Assembly (NCBI GenBank): GCA_031262285.1
Contig: JAISHZ010000236.1
Span: forward strand, 1-6,209
From: Lachnospiraceae bacterium
GTDB taxonomy: Bacteria; Bacillota_A; Clostridia; Lachnospirales; Lachnospiraceae
Direction of reading: 5' to 3'
DNA length: 6,209 bases
The notes under the pieces are model-generated. The model did not search any database, was not told the origin of the DNA, and saw nothing but the letters and a program-made list of their open reading frames with translations. Shown one piece after another: positions 5,966-6,209 of this stretch (the first letter of the stretch is position 1; each line of letters opens with the position of its first letter). The translations under genes were made by a program, and so were the position numbers.

Positions 5966-6042
5966 GCAAATTGAGGAAAATTGGGGTTTCCTGAAACTTA
6001 CGGAGTTTTGCTTTCGTTTTTTGCCGCAACGACATCTCTTTC

Positions 6043-6209
6043 TTATTGATGCTCCAATATGCGGATTCTCTCCTCTGCCGGGGGGTAATCGTTACACTGA
6101 CGATAACTTCCCATCGCTTCTTCGCGATCACCCAAACGTTCATTGATGATACCGATATGATACAGAGGAATATTGTGAGTTGCGTCTTTGTACGTGAATT
6201 TTTTCGCAT
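6043..6209 (-). CDS. TPR-like protein, C-terminal fragment cut by the right edge
   Basis: The last 54 codons of a gene entering from the right edge are readable in the frame whose first full codon ends at 6207; it stops at TAA (6045-6043). The translation includes NIPLYHIGIINERLGDREE and AMGSYRQCNDYPPAEERI, which has the helix-turn-helix spacing and small-residue positions of a tetratricopeptide repeat (YxxGxxxxxxGDxxxAxxxY). TPR proteins are scaffolds for protein contacts; nothing more specific can be said from 54 residues. An ATG-started frame in the same stretch has no TPR or other recognisable pattern and is rejected. After the stop come about 80 bp with no clear terminator, then the gpmI promoter. 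Confidence 0.65.
   Translation of the reverse strand, partial: AKKFTYKDATHNIPLYHIGIINERLGDREEAMGSYRQCNDYPPAEERIRILEHQ

Noticed and set aside
5974..5992. Hairpin AGGAAA/TTTCCT as terminator of the TPR gene
   Set aside because: Six mostly A-T pairs and no U-tract after it; it could be chance in AT-rich sequence.
5943..6209. 88-aa ATG-started minus-strand frame at the right edge
   Set aside because: No family pattern; a different frame over the same bases encodes a TPR-like segment, and this frame runs on into the gpmI promoter.

Overview
The window looks like a piece of a spore-forming Clostridia chromosome, most like Lachnospiraceae. It has moderate GC, a SpoIIM engulfment protein next to an ADP-ribose-pyrophosphatase-type Nudix enzyme (as in many endospore formers), a Mn-dependent cofactor-independent phosphoglycerate mutase, and a subgroup Ic aspartate aminotransferase. 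Family-level placement is inference from protein similarity by eye. No phage, transposase, CRISPR array, tRNA or rRNA is visible.

Layout. Bases 1-1165 (+) hold the C-terminal part of an O-antigen ligase/polymerase-type membrane protein, cut by the left edge. It is the only plus-strand gene and runs tail-to-tail into spoIIM, sharing 83 bp. Everything else is on the minus strand; read in that direction from the right edge: the last 54 codons of a TPR-like protein (6209-6043), a good sigma-A promoter (5965-5937), gpmI (5870-4332), a 153-bp gap with a plausible promoter and a repeated motif, the aminotransferase (4178-2886), a 349-bp AT-rich gap, the Nudix gene (2536-1991), a strongly structured intergenic stretch (about 1997-1817), a small terminator overlapping a sigma-E-like promoter (1796-1766), and spoIIM (1685-1083).

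Function. gpmI is central glycolysis and the aminotransferase links oxaloacetate/aspartate with glutamate/2-oxoglutarate. The Nudix enzyme probably cleans up ADP-ribose, and SpoIIM acts in the mother cell during engulfment. These are housekeeping and sporulation genes rather than one pathway. The ligase belongs to a surface-polysaccharide locus that starts left of the window.

The coding genes are ordinary. The points worth a second look are non-coding: the hairpin-rich block between the Nudix gene and spoIIM, two sequence blocks from it that recur in the aminotransferase leader, the sigma-E-like promoter, and the convergent overlap at the polysaccharide-locus boundary. I see no evidence for a new defence, mobile or biosynthetic system here.
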